A stretch of DNA of 64,000 nucleotides from the NCBI GenBank assembly GCA_015698045.1, contig BLAL01000338.1:992001-1056000 (forward strand), read 5' to 3'. The position numbers were made by a program, and so were the translations under genes. Origin of the DNA: Rhizophagus clarus. Its lineage: Eukaryota > Glomeromycota > Glomeromycetes > Glomerales > Glomeraceae. Below the pieces are notes generated by a model. It was not told the origin of the DNA. It saw nothing but the letters and a program-made list of their open reading frames with translations, and did no database searches. Every line of letters starts with the position of its first letter. Position 1 is the first letter of the stretch. This document shows, in pieces, positions 35,250 to 47,280 of the stretch.

Positions 35250-35705
35250 ATGAGATTCAACTCTTTTTTGCTCCTTTTGGCCACCCTTTTTGCTGTTGGG
35301 TCGTCCCTACAACATTCGGCTCTTATTCAAAGCACCAAAGATCCTAAGTTTTTTTGGGCGGTAGATAACGATAATATTGTTCTAAAATCTGGAACCGGCA
35401 CCGAATGGATCGTATCAGTCGATATATTTAGTCCAACAGTCTCAATTATTGCCCCTAATCATAAAGCCGTCACGTACAATGGACCCGGCAAATGGTTCAC
35501 TCTTACAAATGTTACAACAGAAGAGTTACTACCCTCCCAACGTTTCCAACTTAGCGGCGCATTCCATTATAATACTCCATTATTCATTCAACCCAGATAC
35601 GATACTAGTCAGTATGTAGATGAAAAAACTGGCACTATATATAGAAATACCGCTTGGCTTTATCCTGATAATTTGGGAGAAAAATGGGTATTTATAAAAC
35701 CTTAA
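35250..35705 (+). CDS. Small secreted protein, 151 aa, intact
   Basis: The start at 35250 is preferred over an upstream in-frame ATG (35175) because only then does a classic signal peptide lead the protein: MRF-NSFLLLLATLFAVGSS, with cleavage likely near residue 19-20. The mature part is about 130 aa and has no cysteine. It has beta-rich wording (TEWIVSVDIF, KWFTLTNVTT), one N-glycosylation sequon (Asn 87) and several aromatic residues. There is a TATA box upstream and AATAAA downstream. The GC content is visibly higher than the surroundings, and there is no intron. The function is unknown. An apoplastic or effector-like role is a guess from size, secretion and accessory location. Confidence 0.8.
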   Translation: MRFNSFLLLLATLFAVGSSLQHSALIQSTKDPKFFWAVDNDNIVLKSGTGTEWIVSVDIFSPTVSIIAPNHKAVTYNGPGKWFTLTNVTTEELLPSQRFQLSGAFHYNTPLFIQPRYDTSQYVDEKTGTIYRNTAWLYPDNLGEKWVFIKP

Positions 35706-35827
35706 TAGAGTAGGTAAAACTTCATAATTTTTATACTTTCATACGTTACTGAGTTATGTTGTATTGTATGTATATATATATGTATTTTTAAAATTATATA
35801 TTTGAAACCAGAATAGATAAATACTAA

Positions 35828-35833
35828 AATAAA
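35828..35833 (+). terminator. Polyadenylation signal AATAAA
   Basis: AATAAA 123 bp after the stop of the secreted-protein gene, in AT-rich 3' sequence. Confidence 0.45.
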
Positions 35834-35839
35834 GTAATG

Positions 35840-36850
35840 TCATTATTCTTTCAATAAATTTTTGAATGAGAGATTTCACTAAAATGCGCAATCAATATAT
35901 AATTTCTTCAATTCCGTATTAGCAAGCAAACATGTCAATATTAATAAGAAATTTTTTTTCAATGAGTAGTAATACGACTAAAATTTGGATAAGATAATTT
36001 TTATTACTCATAATGATATAATTCAATAATTCATATTTAGGATATAATTCAAGTATTTATAAATAAGTCCCATTACTATTCGCATAATTTTAGGATTAAT
36101 ATTTTAAGTGGCATAACAACGATACAATATAAAAAAATGCAAATAAATATGAAAATTAAATAAATAAAAGTAATAAATTTTTAAAAAAAAAACGTTATTG
36201 CTGAAATTTAGTAAATGAGTATCCGTGATAATAGTAGATAAAATACCATTACCCTGTTAAGAAAACTAGAAAAGTAAAGATTTCATATTGAGAAGGGCGA
36301 ATAATGAATAGTAGTTATGTTAACCGAAAGAGTATTTTTAGGGATATGGTACGAAATCCCGAAACTCCAAAATCCCGACAGGTACAAAATCTTGACAATT
36401 TTTTTGTTAATAAAATTAATTCATTTGTTTTATTTACTTTAATTATTCTAATCCTAAGTAACTTCCTTTGCTCGCTTCGCTCGCAGTTTTTTTTCCTACC
36501 ACCTTCCTAACTCTAACCCTGACCTAGCACTAACCCAGTGATTTTGGACGGCACCCATTTTTAATGACTGCTGGAGCCATATAAAATGTTGATAAATTAA
36601 CGAATAAGTTGATATTCACATCAATACATATATCTGAAAACTATTACTGCTGAATTCACCAAAGCATGACAACTTTATTTTATAAAGTATTTTGACTCAG
36701 TTGAATTTTGAACAAAAGATTTATGACTTAAACAAATTGAATAATTTGAAGAAAGAAATTATAAGACATTTTATAATAGGAAACAAGACATAGAATTTTT
36801 TTTTTTATTTACATTCACTCATTTAATCAATTTTTTTATAGTTAGATAAA
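35840..36850. other. Intergenic, no supported gene
   Basis: The frame at 36304-36510 overlaps repetitive ATCCCGA words and a CGCTTCGCTCGC stretch also seen in inverse near 34325. It looks transposon-derived rather than coding. Confidence 0.35.
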
Positions 36851-37626
36851 TTATTTATAGCTAGATAAAATTTTTTTGTAATTTCTATTTTGCTAGATGT
36901 TTGCGTATCTCTTCAAAAAAAACATTATTGCTTTCTATAAATTTTAAAATTTAAAATTTGCGTATTAAGAGACTAGTAGACGTCCCTTATTCTAGGTAAG
37001 CAAAAAACACAAAAATAAATACAAATGCAAGATTTATTCCGTAGTTATCCATTTTTACCCGTTTCAATATATTATTCCTGCAATTCGATCTGGAGATCAA
37101 ATAAATAGTGTTCGTGAACTCAATAATACATCGACATTCCCATCATTGTCATTGCAATTAGTGACTAACTTAATTATTTACCCAGTCGAACTCTGTCGAA
37201 ACAATATTCGGGTTATTAAAGATTGGAGATACGATTATCGATCGCTGGAAATGATCAACAATAACGTGCCATGTTAAAGCATCGATATTTGTTCTCCGCG
37301 AAATAGATTTGTTTTCCATTTTTTCGGTTCTGCACCTTTTAAGATCACACGAATCACAACTAAAACTGAAAAAAACGAACTTGTATGTAAAATTTACTAT
37401 GGATCTTTTATCGAAAACACCAGTGCTAGTATTTGTTAATTAAGAGAATATATTGTGTGAATCTTTATCATGGTTCTAATGTAATCTCAAAATATAATTT
37501 CAGAATGCAGAAGAAAAAAAAAAAAAGATTATGTTAAAGTAAGCTTCCGTCAATAACAAAATATTTTTAGCTATATTTAATATAATTATTGTATAAAATG
37601 AAGGACCACAACAAACGAAGTTTTTT

Positions 37627-38400
37627 TTAAATAGTAAAAACATTATAAACTTCATTAACTTGTGAAACATTTGCTCTAGGGAAGGTTACCCAAAACACAC
37701 GTCCTAATGAAGGCGTATTAGGTTGTAGGTAAGCTGACTGTAACCTTCTAATTACGTGGATAAAAATTTGATGAGATTGATGGCCACCATTTACACAAAA
37801 TATTGAATCTGAATAAATAGATCCGAGTATATTTCCAGGTAAAGTATAATTAGGATCAATATATTGACGAATGAATGGATTAGTGCCAGTAATGACGATC
37901 CAAATGAAACAAAATATGGTTAGAATAATTATAATGTTTAATTTTTTTTGAACATACTATTAATCACAGTAGTCTTAAGAACTCCTCGTTGAGTTAATCC
38001 AGCTTCATTCCATTCGATAACGATGAGCGGATCTATATGGTAAATTTCATCATCATCATCCTCCTCCTCACATTCGGGTTCGATTGAGTTAAACTGATGT
38101 TCAGGTTCTTCCATCCATTTTTTCTTAAAGACGAGGGTGGATGGCATTTTCTTTTTTTGTCTACAATAAAAAAAAAAAATTTATTAAAAAATCCATCGAT
38201 TTTGCCAGTAAATAAAGATCACAGAAAACATCATACCTTAAAATTAACCACATGATTAATTGGAACAGAATAAAGAGCGGAAAAATAATACTAAACACCA
38301 AAGTGATAAGAGGTGAACAGACAATTGAAAATATATATAAAAAAAGGTAGAAAAAACTGACAAACATTTTGCTTAAGATTTTTTTTGTTTCGTTTCTCAT
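37627..38400 (-). CDS. Two-exon membrane protein, ~232 aa (homopolymer break)
   Basis: Exon 1 is 38400-38237, the intron 38236-38161 (GTATGA...TTGTAG, 76 nt) and exon 2 38160-37627. The N-terminus carries two hydrophobic segments (FVSFFYLFLYIFSIV and LITLVFSIIFPLFILF). A basic KKKWMEEPE region and an acidic EEEDDDDE linker follow. A third membrane span (LNIIIILTIFCFIWIVI) and an exported-looking tail (QYIDPNYTLPGNILGSIY ... TPSLGRVFWVTFPRANVSQV) complete it. The frame changes in an A8 run (T8 at 37942-37949); one more base would keep it open, so this may be a sequencing error or a recent mutation. I know no family for it. Confidence 0.6.
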
Positions 38401-38712
38401 TTTTTTTTTTTTTTACTTTTTTTTGTCAGGATAATAATTAAATGACAAGAGTTATTTTCGAGTAAAAATTAGTTTATAAATAATATTTTATTTTATTAGC
38501 TTTTTTTGATTGATTTAAGTGATATCATTTGGTAACCCTAGAAACGCCACATCAGTGTAAGATTAAAAATAGTACGTGAATATTATTGATTACATTAACT
38601 CATTTTCTTTAAACAAGCAAAAATAGTATTTTTTTTTTTCGTATAAAATATAATGGCGTGAAAGAGTTTTATACATACAATTTCACATGACATTTAATTA
38701 TTAACCTCAAAA

Positions 38713-39300
38713 ATGAGTCAATCACAATATACTTGCGAAATAGCCAATGATACACCTAATTACCGTTTTGGTTCTCTATTGGTAATATTATATTAGACCG
38801 TGACCTGTTCTCCTCAAGGTATATCAATAGAACTAGTCTAGATCGAGTAAGAAAAAAGATCATATTGATCTAATGATCAAAGCGGTATTCAACAGTTTGA
38901 TGATAAATTATTACCAAAATGAGGATCAATATTTCCCATTCTCCATAATTTCAAAGAAACGTTTCAAGGATTCCTAGGAGTTACATGGCATAACCATTAC
39001 TGTTATCTGATATTTGTAGTCGAATAATTATATACTGATTGTATCCCCCGTTTTCGATTATCGTTCTCGATCACTTTCAAAAAACATTACAAAGAAATGA
39101 AAAAATATTACACACATCCCGTCATCTATATTTTTTTACCACTACCCTCCTCGTTTTCCATTACCATTTTGTAAACGTTTCTTCGAGAACAAAGTATATA
39201 TTTTCTCTTGTAGATATCATATTTGTATTATTTTATGTGCAATATGTTTTCCTCTTCTCATATCTATTACCATTTTAAACTATCATCATAGAACTAGTTT
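38713..39300 (+). pseudogene. Unidentified decayed gene
   Basis: ATG 38713 opens MSQSQYTCEIANDTPNYRFG. Good coding sequence then continues in another frame: ILDRDLFSSRYINRTSLDRV, KKDHIDLMIKAVFNSLMINY and YFPFSIISKKRF, to about 38975. Further protein-like scraps lie to about 39290. Several stops. Family unknown. Confidence 0.4.
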
Positions 39301-40440
39301 CTTCTTGAAATGCTCGAGTATGATTATTATGTTCTACATGTGACGAAACTATTATTAATTTTTTTTTTGGTTTAATTTGTCATTAACACGAATATGTGGA
39401 GGAAAAACTACGTAACAGTAGATTAAAACCAAGTTCAACTAAAAAAAAATATCTGATTTGTGTAAAGAACTTTTTAGTTTTATACCAATTTCGTGTTTCA
39501 TAACTCTGGTAAATGTAATATTTATTCTATATCGTATTAAGAAGAAATGGAAAATGCCTCGTTGAATATCAGTATTAAGATTCAATCTTAAAATAATGAA
39601 TACGCTTAGAAGAATTAAAGGTATTACTATTAGTATATCAATTTCATGTATAGTGTTTTCTTATAGTGTACACAAATAATAATATGCTGTTATAGATCTC
39701 AAGTCTCGCTAATTCATCCGGAGACGTAATTAACGAACTCAAGCCTACGTCTGATGTCTATACCGAAATAGAACAATGTAGAAAACAAATGCCCACGTCA
39801 AACATTATAAGAATAAATTAATAGAAAGTAAAAAAAGGTAACCGAAGATACCAAACTAGATCTAATTAGCCTTTATTTTCTAAGTACTTCATAATTATAT
39901 TCTAACCTTCGTTCTACTAAATACAACAAATGGTTTGAAGTCGCTGAAGATAGAATATTTCTTATACTGATGAGACTGGATATGAAACGATTAAAGTAAT
40001 GGATTCGAGTAAGAAAACATTCCTTATTGAAGGAAGGTGTTTTGGATTCTTTCACACTTTTTAACGAGACTGTAGCATTGACGGGTGCACTAAAAACGGG
40101 GTCAGAAAATATAAATTAATGACATGCTTGATATCATTTTATTATTATTATTATTATTATTTTTTTTTGTACGAACGAACTTTTGTGTTATTTAACGTCA
40201 TCTATTTAATAGATTTTCGAATACGTGTTTACCCGCATGAAATAGGACAATTATGGAAAGAATACACATATGTATTAAATATTAAAAGGTGGTAAATTTG
40301 GTTATAAGCGGTTAATTTCTAAATTTAGTGAAAATGGACTATAGGTTACAAGATTCGTCACAGCATAATAAAACGAAACACATAAACAATGAGGCTTTAC
40401 ATGAAGATGTAATGTATGGTATTGTTTTGACAGTTGATAA
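39301..40440. other. Interval with weak minus-strand coding scrap
   Basis: On the minus strand about 40080-39873 reads protein-like (SVKESKTPSFNKECFLTRIH, then SNHLLYLVERRLEYNYEVL) after a GTTTTTAG acceptor-like site. It could be a final exon. There is an (ATT)n run at about 40140-40160. Nothing else is supported. Confidence 0.3.
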
Positions 40441-41279
40441 TAACTACTGGTGATTGCAATGACAATAATAATGGGAATATCGATGTATTACTGAGTTTAC
40501 GAACACTATTTACTTTCCCCATTGACAAAAGTAAGAACTTGGTCAGGAAAATCAAGTGGGTATTTGATCATTGTGATCACTGAAGCAGCGGATAAAAACG
40601 GATAAATAGGTTATAGTATTAGCATAATGTACTTATGTACTACATCTCATTTGTATTTATTTTTTGTGTTTTATCACTTATCTTGTAAAATTTTGTTTAC
40701 CCACGTTTACTAGTCTCTTAATACGTATATTTTGAATTTTTCAAATATTTCAAACTGAAAGCAATATTACATTTTTTGTAGAAGAAATAAATCGCAAATA
40801 AAAAACTTATCTAGTAAAATAAGTTATTATAGAGATTACATTTTTTGTAAAAATATAAGAAGTTGCGAACAAAAAAATTTATCTAACAAAATAAGCTATT
40901 ATAGAGATTACACCTTAAAAGTAATACATTATTTAGCAATATAAGTTTTGACAATTTAGTATATCTTATGAGATGTCCTACATGAAATAAAAGCCAAAAA
41001 TTCAAACTTTTTTTGTTAAGATATTATTCCTTCCTGACTGCCTCGACACTTTCTTGTTTGTCATTATCATTACCAACGACCGTCTTGACACTGTCAATAT
41101 AATTACTAGCGATGATATTAGAAATAATTGATGCAGTGCTAGCTTGTTCTCCGTCTAAGATTCTATATCTCGTGTCTATCAATATCATATAAAATACACT
41201 CCTGTTATCGTTCTGATCCCAATTAGGAGATTAACGAATATCACTTTCATGGGTAATATTCAGAAGCTGGTGTTGGTTA

Positions 41280-42240
41280 TTAATAATTATTAATAGTTTT
41301 AATTTAATATAATTAAATTTTTTGATATTATTAGTTTTAATAATAATAGCTATTTAAAGATAATTGTTAATAAATTACACAATTACTTTAAACAATTATT
41401 CAATTGTTTAAATGAAAAATACATAACATAATGTGATACAATAACAAAAATTTGAAATTTAGAAGTATAGAATAAGATCCAAAATGAAATTAGTAATACA
41501 ATAATCATTTTTTTACATATTGATTAATTTTTGATTATAATAATATAAAAAACTTCTAAAACTTCTTATAAATATCTCATCTTATAAATATTAATTTAAT
41601 TGTAAAAAATAATTTATTCTTTTTTTTGTCCATAATATTTTTAAACAAACATAATGTAAAGTAATATAAATTATGACAGTTTTATAAAGAATATTATTAT
41701 ATTTAAAGTTTTGTAAATATTATTACTCTAGAAATTCTGGAAATTAAAATCAACTTTTCCTTATCCTTTTTTGTGAAAATAAGTTTTTCTTAATTAAAGA
41801 ACTACTGATTTTAGAAGAGGAACTGGTTATGTATTTATTTTTATTATAAATAAAAAAATTTGTTTGTGAGTGAAAAAAAATTATATTATTCTTTTTTTAT
41901 GAAAATACTATTCTTAATGATGAACTATAAATTAGTTTACTTTACTAATATAATTTATATTATTTTTATATATTGTGATTTTTTTAAATTCTTAATGATA
42001 GTCAAAAGTGACATTATTGATTTCAATTTTAATGAAATGAAAATATGTATTAAAAAAACCACAAAATTTGATTTATATATGTTATAAAAAAAAAGAAAAA
42101 AAAAGATTTAGTTTTATTCATTTCAAATCATAAAAAAAGGCATCTAAATTTTATAATAATATAAAGAAAAAGTTATATTACTATTCCTATAATAAAAATT
42201 AAAATCCTATAAATTTTATATGATTATTTACTTTAAACAT
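41280..42240. other. Extremely AT-rich, no gene
   Basis: Nearly all A and T. The 75-codon frame at 41860-42087 is a composition artefact. Confidence 0.5.
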
Positions 42241-42249
42241 AAAAAAAAA

Positions 42250-44990
42250 GTTGATTATTAGTTTTATTTATTATATCAGCTGATCAGAAAAATCTCCATA
42301 ATTTTATATACTAATAATAATAAAATAATCTATCAGTTATATAATAAATTTATTAATTAAGTTTAAATATTAATTGAATTAATTTTTCAAATCAGCCAAT
42401 ATATTATTTATTGTAAATTAATTTGATAGTTTTAATAATATAATAAAAATAATAACAATTATCAAAAGATAAAGTCAACAATGAAAAAGAAAAACCTGAA
42501 AAATGGTAAATTAATAAAATTGATAATAATAATAAAGATAAAAAATAAGTTAAAAAGACAAAAAATTACAGAATCTATTAAAATATCAATACCATATACT
42601 CTTTATAAAGATGAGTATATATCTATTAATCAGTATTTAACTTGACTTATTTAATTAAATAATATTTAATTTTATTTATTTTTTTTTATATTTTATTATA
42701 AAGCCAAACTTTTATTACAATTTTATATAATATACCCAATATTACAAATAAATGTAATCTAATAATTTCTTTATTGATGGCAATTTCAATGAAAAAGTAA
42801 TTCTAAATAAAATTATTAAAAGTTCTTTACCAACTTAAAATTAAAATAGAATTACTAAATAAATAAGTTATAAAGATAAGTTTTATTATTTTATTTTATA
42901 TTTACTTTATATAACTAACTGATATATATTTATCTTTCTTAATAAAATTAAAGAAGTATTTATTAAACTTAATTTTATTTGGTAGAGAAAATTTAGAAAA
43001 AAAAAAATAAAAACTTCATCTATTACTTATAAATTTTTTATAAAAAGTAATATTTAAAAAGAAGCTATCTTAATAAATAAATATAAAAAATAACTGATAA
43101 AGAGAAAGTTGATAAATTTTATTTATTATATCAGCTGGTCAGAAAAGTTTCTATAATTTTATATACTAATAACAATAAAATAATTTAACAGTTATATAAT
43201 AAATTTATCAATTAAGTTTAAATATTAATTGAACTAATTTTTCAAATCAGCCAATATATTATTTATTGTAAATTAATTTGATAGTTTTAATAATATAATA
43301 AAAATAATAACAACTATCAAAAGATAAAGTCAACTAAAAAAAAAAAAACCTGAAAAATAGTAAATTATTGAAATTAATGATAATAATAAAGATAAAGAAA
43401 TAAGTCAAAAAGACAAAAAATTACAGAATTTATTAAGATATCAATATTAAACACTCTTTATAAAGATGAGTATGTATCTATTAACCAGTATTTAACTGTC
43501 TTATTTAATTAAATAATATTTAATTTTTTTTATTTTTTTTTATATTTTATTATAAAACCAAACTTTTATTACAATATTATATAGTATATCTAGTATTACA
43601 AATAAATATAATTTAATAATTTTTTTATTGATGGCAATTTCAATGAAAAAGTGATCCTGAGTAAAATTATTTAAAATTCTTTATCAACTTAAATTTAAAA
43701 TAGAATTACTAAATAAGTAAATTATAAAGATATAGTTTTATTATTTTATTTTATATTTACTTTATATAACTAATTAATATATATTTATCTTTTTTAATAA
43801 AATTAAAAAAGTATTTATTAAACTTAATTTTATTTGGTAGAGAAAATTTAGAAAAAAAAAAAAATATAAACTTTATCTATTTAGGGCAGTGACATATATT
43901 AGCTAATATTTTAGAGGGTGGGGGGGTAAGCGAAAAATCTTAGGTTATACAATTTTTAAAAAATATGATTGGTTGCACGTGACCAAGATATCTTACCTGA
44001 GGGTGGGGGGTAAGCGCCTATAGTAAAAAAATATTAGCTAATATATGTCACTGCCCTTATTATAAGTTTTTTATAAAAAGTAATATATAAGAAGAAGCTA
44101 TCTTAATAATAAATATAAAAAATAACTGATAAAAAGAAAGTTGATAAATTTTATTTATTATATCAGCTGGTCAAAAAAGTCTTTATAATTTTATATACTA
44201 ATAATAATAAAATAATCTATCAGTTATATAATAAATTTATCAATTAAGCTTAAATATTAATTGAACTAATTTTTCAAATCAGCCAATATATTATTTATTG
44301 TAAGTTAATTTAATAGTTTTAATAATATAATAAAAATAATAATAATTATCAAAAGATAAAGTCAACAATAAAAAAGAAAAACCTGAAAAATGGTAAATTA
44401 TCAAAATTAATGATAATAATAAAGATAAAGAAATAAGTCAAAAAGACAAAAAATTACAGAATTTATTAAGATATCAATACTATACACTCTTTATAAAGAT
44501 GAGTATGTATCTATTAACCAGTATTTAACTTGTCTTATTTAATTAAATAAGATTTAATTTTTTTTATTTTTTTTTATATTTTATTATAAAGCCAAACTTT
44601 TATTATAATTTTATATAGTATACCTAATATTACAAATAAATGTAATCTAATAATTTCTTTATTGATGGCAATTTCAATGAAAAAGCAAAATTATTAAAAG
44701 TTCTTTACCAATTTAAAATTAAAATAGAACTATCAAATAAATAAGTTATAAAGATATAGTTTTATTATTTCATTTTATATTTACTTTATATAACTAACTG
44801 ATATATATTTATCTTTCTTAATAAAATTAAAGAAGTATTTATTAAACTTAATTTTATTTGGTAGAGAAAATTTAGATAAAAAAAATGAAAACTTTATTTA
44901 TTTCTTATAAGTTTTTTATAAAAAATAATATATAAGAAGAAGCTATCTTAATAAATAAATATAAAAAATAACTGATAAAGAAAAATTAAT
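42250..44990. repeat. ~860-bp AT-rich unit, three tandem copies
   Basis: Direct copies begin at about 42252, 43117 and 44145, each marked by TTATATCAGCTG followed by GTCAGAAAA-like sequence. They share ordered landmarks: AAACCTGAAAAATGGTAAAT, CTTTATAAAGATGAGTA, AAGCCAAACTTTTATTA, TTTATTGATGGCAATTTCAA and TTATTTGGTAGAGAAAATTT. Copies differ by scattered substitutions and small indels. Copy 2 is longer because of the MITE at 43884-44056; without it all are about 845-865 bp. No coding capacity is seen. Confidence 0.85.
43884..44056. mobile_element. PIF/Harbinger-like MITE, 173 bp
   Basis: The ends GGGCAGTGACATATATTAGC and GCTAATATATGTCACTGCCC are perfect inverted repeats, extending to about 28 bp with AATATTTT. 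TTA flanks both sides (43881-43883 and 44057-44059), the 3-bp TWA duplication of PIF/Harbinger elements. The uninterrupted tandem copies give the empty site (CTATTNNTTATAA-like). The interior has two GGGTGGGGGGTAAGCG blocks and is non-coding. Confidence 0.8.
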
Positions 44991-45573
44991 TATTAAATAT
45001 AAAAAGTTTTTTATTATTGCAGTATCTATATACTATATATAGATATAAAAAAATATGTTATATTCAATCAATATAAATTATAAGAAATAAAATTGATTTA
45101 TTTTATGTATATTACTTTTTGAAGATTATTTTTTTTATTATATTTTTTTTGGTTTATTTTATTTATAAATCCTAATTTAAATCTTATATAATATTATTTA
45201 AATGTTAAAATATTTTAATTGCAAATATTATTTTTTTTTTTTTTTAATATAATTTTTAAGAATAAATTAAATTAATTACTTTTTAGTTAATAGATATAAT
45301 AATGCAATCTGTAAATTTTTGGAATATAATTAAACTTATTATTATCTACCTGAATCAAATTTATATTTTTTTCTTATATTTTTATATTTAATTTAATTAA
45401 AATTACATTTTCATCTTAATATAAGAAAGTCTATATCATATATATTTGATGTTAAATCATTTTATATTTAGATTGATTTTTTGTTAATTCAAAAATTTAC
45501 AAATGGATTATTAAATAAATGAAAACAAAAAATTTCTATTATGTATTGTATTTTTCCAATATTAGTCATCCCC

Positions 45574-45714
45574 CGAAATTAAGCACCACCCCAAACTTTT
45601 CAAGTTTTGTTAAAAAAAATCATATATGAAATATTAATAAAAAAACTTCCAAAATTAAATACTTCCCAAACCTTTCGCTCAAAATCCTTACAAAAAGGGG
45701 GTGCTTAATTTTGA
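45574..45714. mobile_element. ~140-bp MITE-like inverted repeat
   Basis: GAAATTAAGCACCACCCC on the left pairs with GGGGGTGCTTAATTTTG on the right, with about 100 bp of non-coding sequence between. Target duplication not clear. The size and structure fit a miniature TIR element. Confidence 0.55.
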
Positions 45715-45719
45715 AAACA

Positions 45720-46370
45720 TATGGTATTTATTTTGATTTTTCTATTTTCAATGTATTTTTAATCTTGAGTATGCCTTTTTGAAGGTCAAATTCAGTATTT
45801 TTTTTAGTCATGTTTGCTTTTTTTTGTATTTTCTGTTAGTGATTTTACTTAAATAAAGTGGCATGATTAATAACCCTTTGTATATAAAAAAAAAATTTTT
45901 CTTTTTTTTTTTATTATTATTAAAGTAATTAAATATCGTAAGCAATGTCAAAACTGCAAATACACATGCATAATAAGGTAAAAAACATTTAAGAGCCAAA
46001 AACACAGCTATAATAATTGTGGCAAATCTACAGTAAGAAATATTTTACATTCAAAAGCAACTTAACGAATAGAATAGAAAAAATTAGAAAAAAAAGCAAA
46101 GTTTTTTTTTTCTTAACACTATGATGTATATTGAATTTACATGATAAACATTAAATTTAAAATGATGAATATTATTAAATACTATTCATCTAATGATAAA
46201 AATTCCAAATAATATGCATCAACATTTCATCATTACTGAACATTGCCAAAAAAATGATGTACATTGGATATTAATATTTATCAGATATGCATCAACTACA
46301 GAAATTTCCTGATAAAAGATCTTAATCCTTCACCTCTTGCTTACACTAATATATATTTTAAGTTTAGGTT
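45720..46370. other. AT-rich intergenic
   Basis: Homopolymer runs and no supported gene. The 65-codon minus-strand frame at 45808-46005 includes an encoded A/T run and is not credible. Confidence 0.4.
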
Positions 46371-46374
46371 CATC

Positions 46375-46530
46375 TAAAGAGCCTGGCATAAAGATGGTTA
46401 ACAGTCCTACTGGACCATCTCAGTTTTTAGACTGGCAGTCTTTGGGACAAACCAGACCAAACCGCAGTCTTTTTTTTTGTGGCGCAGTCAAAGTAGTTTC
46501 AGGACTGATGTAGGTTCTCATACCAGTCTT
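46375..46530. repeat. Possible left end of the hAT element
   Basis: AGAGCCTGGCATAAAGATGG followed by repeated CAGTC/GACTGG words (about 46420-46530) looks like a hAT terminal and subterminal region, in which short motifs bind transposase. I could not find the matching right end, so the boundary is tentative. Confidence 0.35.
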
Positions 46531-46739
46531 CATATTAAAGTAATTTTACTACTAAACAAGATTATTTAACTGATGCACATTTTACAAAAAATTATAAAGA
46601 CCAATCAATTTTATAATTTAAAACACTTTTATTTAGTTTATTTCAAAAATGTACATAATAAGGAGAGAGTATTTTTTTAGATTTAGAAATGTAGTAACAT
46701 TAAGAAAGGAAAGAAGAAGTATTAACGCCTTTTTCCTTT

Positions 46740-47280
46740 TTCCTTCTAGGTACTGTATTGGACTATTGGAGGTAAGTCATAAGTGTGATGAGAAGGATTT
46801 ATTTTTGGTACTAGAAGTAATTATCTCAAAGAAATATATTAATGTTTCTTCTCTTTTTATTTTTTTTTTTAGGAACACCAGCTTTTTAGATTTTCTGGAA
46901 TACTGATACTTGAGGTAAGCAGAAAAAGCGAGGATTTTTTTTATTATTTTAAAGGAAATATATTAATTAATATTTCTTCTCTTTTTATTTTTCAGGAATA
47001 TTGGCTCCTTGGATTTTCTGGAATGTCAATACTGGAAGTAAGCGAAAAGGATGAGGATTTTTTATTATTTTAAAGAATATATTGATATTAATTTTATTTT
47101 TCTTTCCAATTTTTAGGAATGTCAAATACTTTGGATTTCTGAAACACCAATACAGTACTGGAGATAAGCAAGACAAGAATTTTTTTATTATTTTAAAGAG
47201 ACATATTAATATTCCTTTCTTTTTGTTTTTTTTTAGGAATATCATAAGATAAGCGAAATGGTAAATTCAAATAGAGTAAG
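46740..47280 (+). repeat. Tandem array of splice-like modules (array 2)
   Basis: Five acceptors (AG at 46749, 46872, 46995, 47116, 47236) recur every 120-123 bp, each after a T-rich run. Each is followed by a block of 22-47 bp with consensus GAAnACCnnCTTTTTGGATTTTCTGGAA-like, then a GTAAGT/GTAAGC donor (46772, 46915, 47038; the fourth is ATAAGC). Two exon-like blocks are exactly 42 bp. ATATTAATGTTTCTTC-like sequence sits where a branch site should be. Same module family as array 3, in opposite orientation. Confidence 0.75.

Larger units (their letters stand above)
36860..40900. repeat. Diverged inverted repeat arms around gene relics
   Basis: The left arm (about 36860-37180) and right arm (about 40440-40900) are diverged reverse complements. 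They share GCGTATTAAGAGACTAGTA, ACACAAAAATAAATACAAATG, AAATAGTGTTCGT, AATACATCGA and ATTGTCATTGCAAT blocks in order, with a longer right arm. The left arm reads as coding in places (INSVRELNNTSTFPSLSLQL). This is an old inverted duplication of a gene segment, or the ends of a degraded large element. Confidence 0.6.

Noticed and set aside
35009-35284. 91-codon minus-strand frame
   Set aside because: Shadow of the promoter and start of the secreted-protein gene on the other strand.
36304-36510. 68-codon membrane-like frame
   Set aside because: Overlaps repetitive ATCCCGA and CGCTTCGCTCGC sequence. It is probably a transposon relic.
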